DNA of 5,528 nt from assembly GCA_007122815.1 (NCBI GenBank), contig SKSV01000323.1:1-5528 (forward strand), written 5' to 3'. The DNA is from Trueperaceae bacterium (GTDB lineage Bacteria > Deinococcota > Deinococci > Deinococcales > Trueperaceae). Shown one piece after another: positions 5,485-5,528 of this stretch (position 1 is its first letter; every line of letters starts with the position of its first letter). The notes under the pieces are model-generated. The model was not told where the DNA came from. It searched no databases and saw only the letters and a program-made list of their open reading frames with translations. The translations under genes and the position numbers were made by a program.

Positions 5485-5528
5485 ACTTCGCTTGACCACG
5501 CCGCTCCAAGTGGAACCTAACAGCCGGG
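5485..5528. other. Short gene-free end of the window
   Basis: No gene start, RNA gene or clear repeat is visible in these 44 bases. A TTGACC at 5492-5497 has no well-spaced -10 partner within the window. Confidence 0.6.

Noticed and set aside
5492..5520. A promoter after the S1 terminator starting at TTGACC
   Set aside because: No -10-like sequence occurs at 16-18 bp; the nearest TA-containing hexamer is too far, and the window ends before any gene.

Overview
The window reads as a piece of a high-GC bacterial chromosome. It holds ordinary housekeeping genes, of which the ribosomal protein S1 gene is unusual. The S1 protein ends its S1-domain block with a Gly/Arg-rich patch and a YDYSYA...[16 protein letters not shown] segment. 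Together with the PheS sequence and the GC-rich, strongly biased codon use, this suggests a member of the Deinococcota (Deinococcus/Truepera side). That placement is inference from recalled family resemblance, not a computed one.

Layout. On the minus strand, read right to left, are a class V aminotransferase of the alanine/serine-glyoxylate type (2492-1272), a small uncharacterised protein translationally coupled to it by a GTGA start/stop overlap (1275-817), and the 5' part of pheS (626 to beyond position 1). pheS has its own good sigma-70-type promoter just after the small gene's stop codon and a leader of about 145 nt with several perfect inverted repeats. On the plus strand, divergent from the aminotransferase, is a 907-codon gene for ribosomal protein S1 (2707-5430), closed by a strong GC-rich hairpin terminator (5455-5484). 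The 214-bp divergent region (2493-2706) carries a candidate promoter for each direction and leader hairpins on both sides.

How the genes relate. PheS (phenylalanyl-tRNA synthetase alpha chain) and S1 (mRNA capture on the 30S subunit) are core translation genes. The aminotransferase is central amino-acid/glyoxylate metabolism, and the small coupled protein has no recognised function. Nothing here is a mobile element, CRISPR array, defence cassette, rRNA or tRNA.

The most unusual material is in S1 and in the leaders. S1 has five recognisable S1 domains framed by two long acidic, low-complexity arms. The N-terminal arm contains five copies of a 57-bp/19-residue tandem repeat. The C-terminal arm of about 225 residues follows an Arg/Gly patch and ends in further 18-bp repeats. 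The pheS leader could encode a leaderless 15-codon peptide whose single Phe codon abuts a perfect 9-bp hairpin. The S1 leader has a hairpin near the predicted transcript start, and its Shine-Dalgarno sequence can pair with the C/T tract just before the start codon. I found no convincing evidence of an entirely new multi-gene system.
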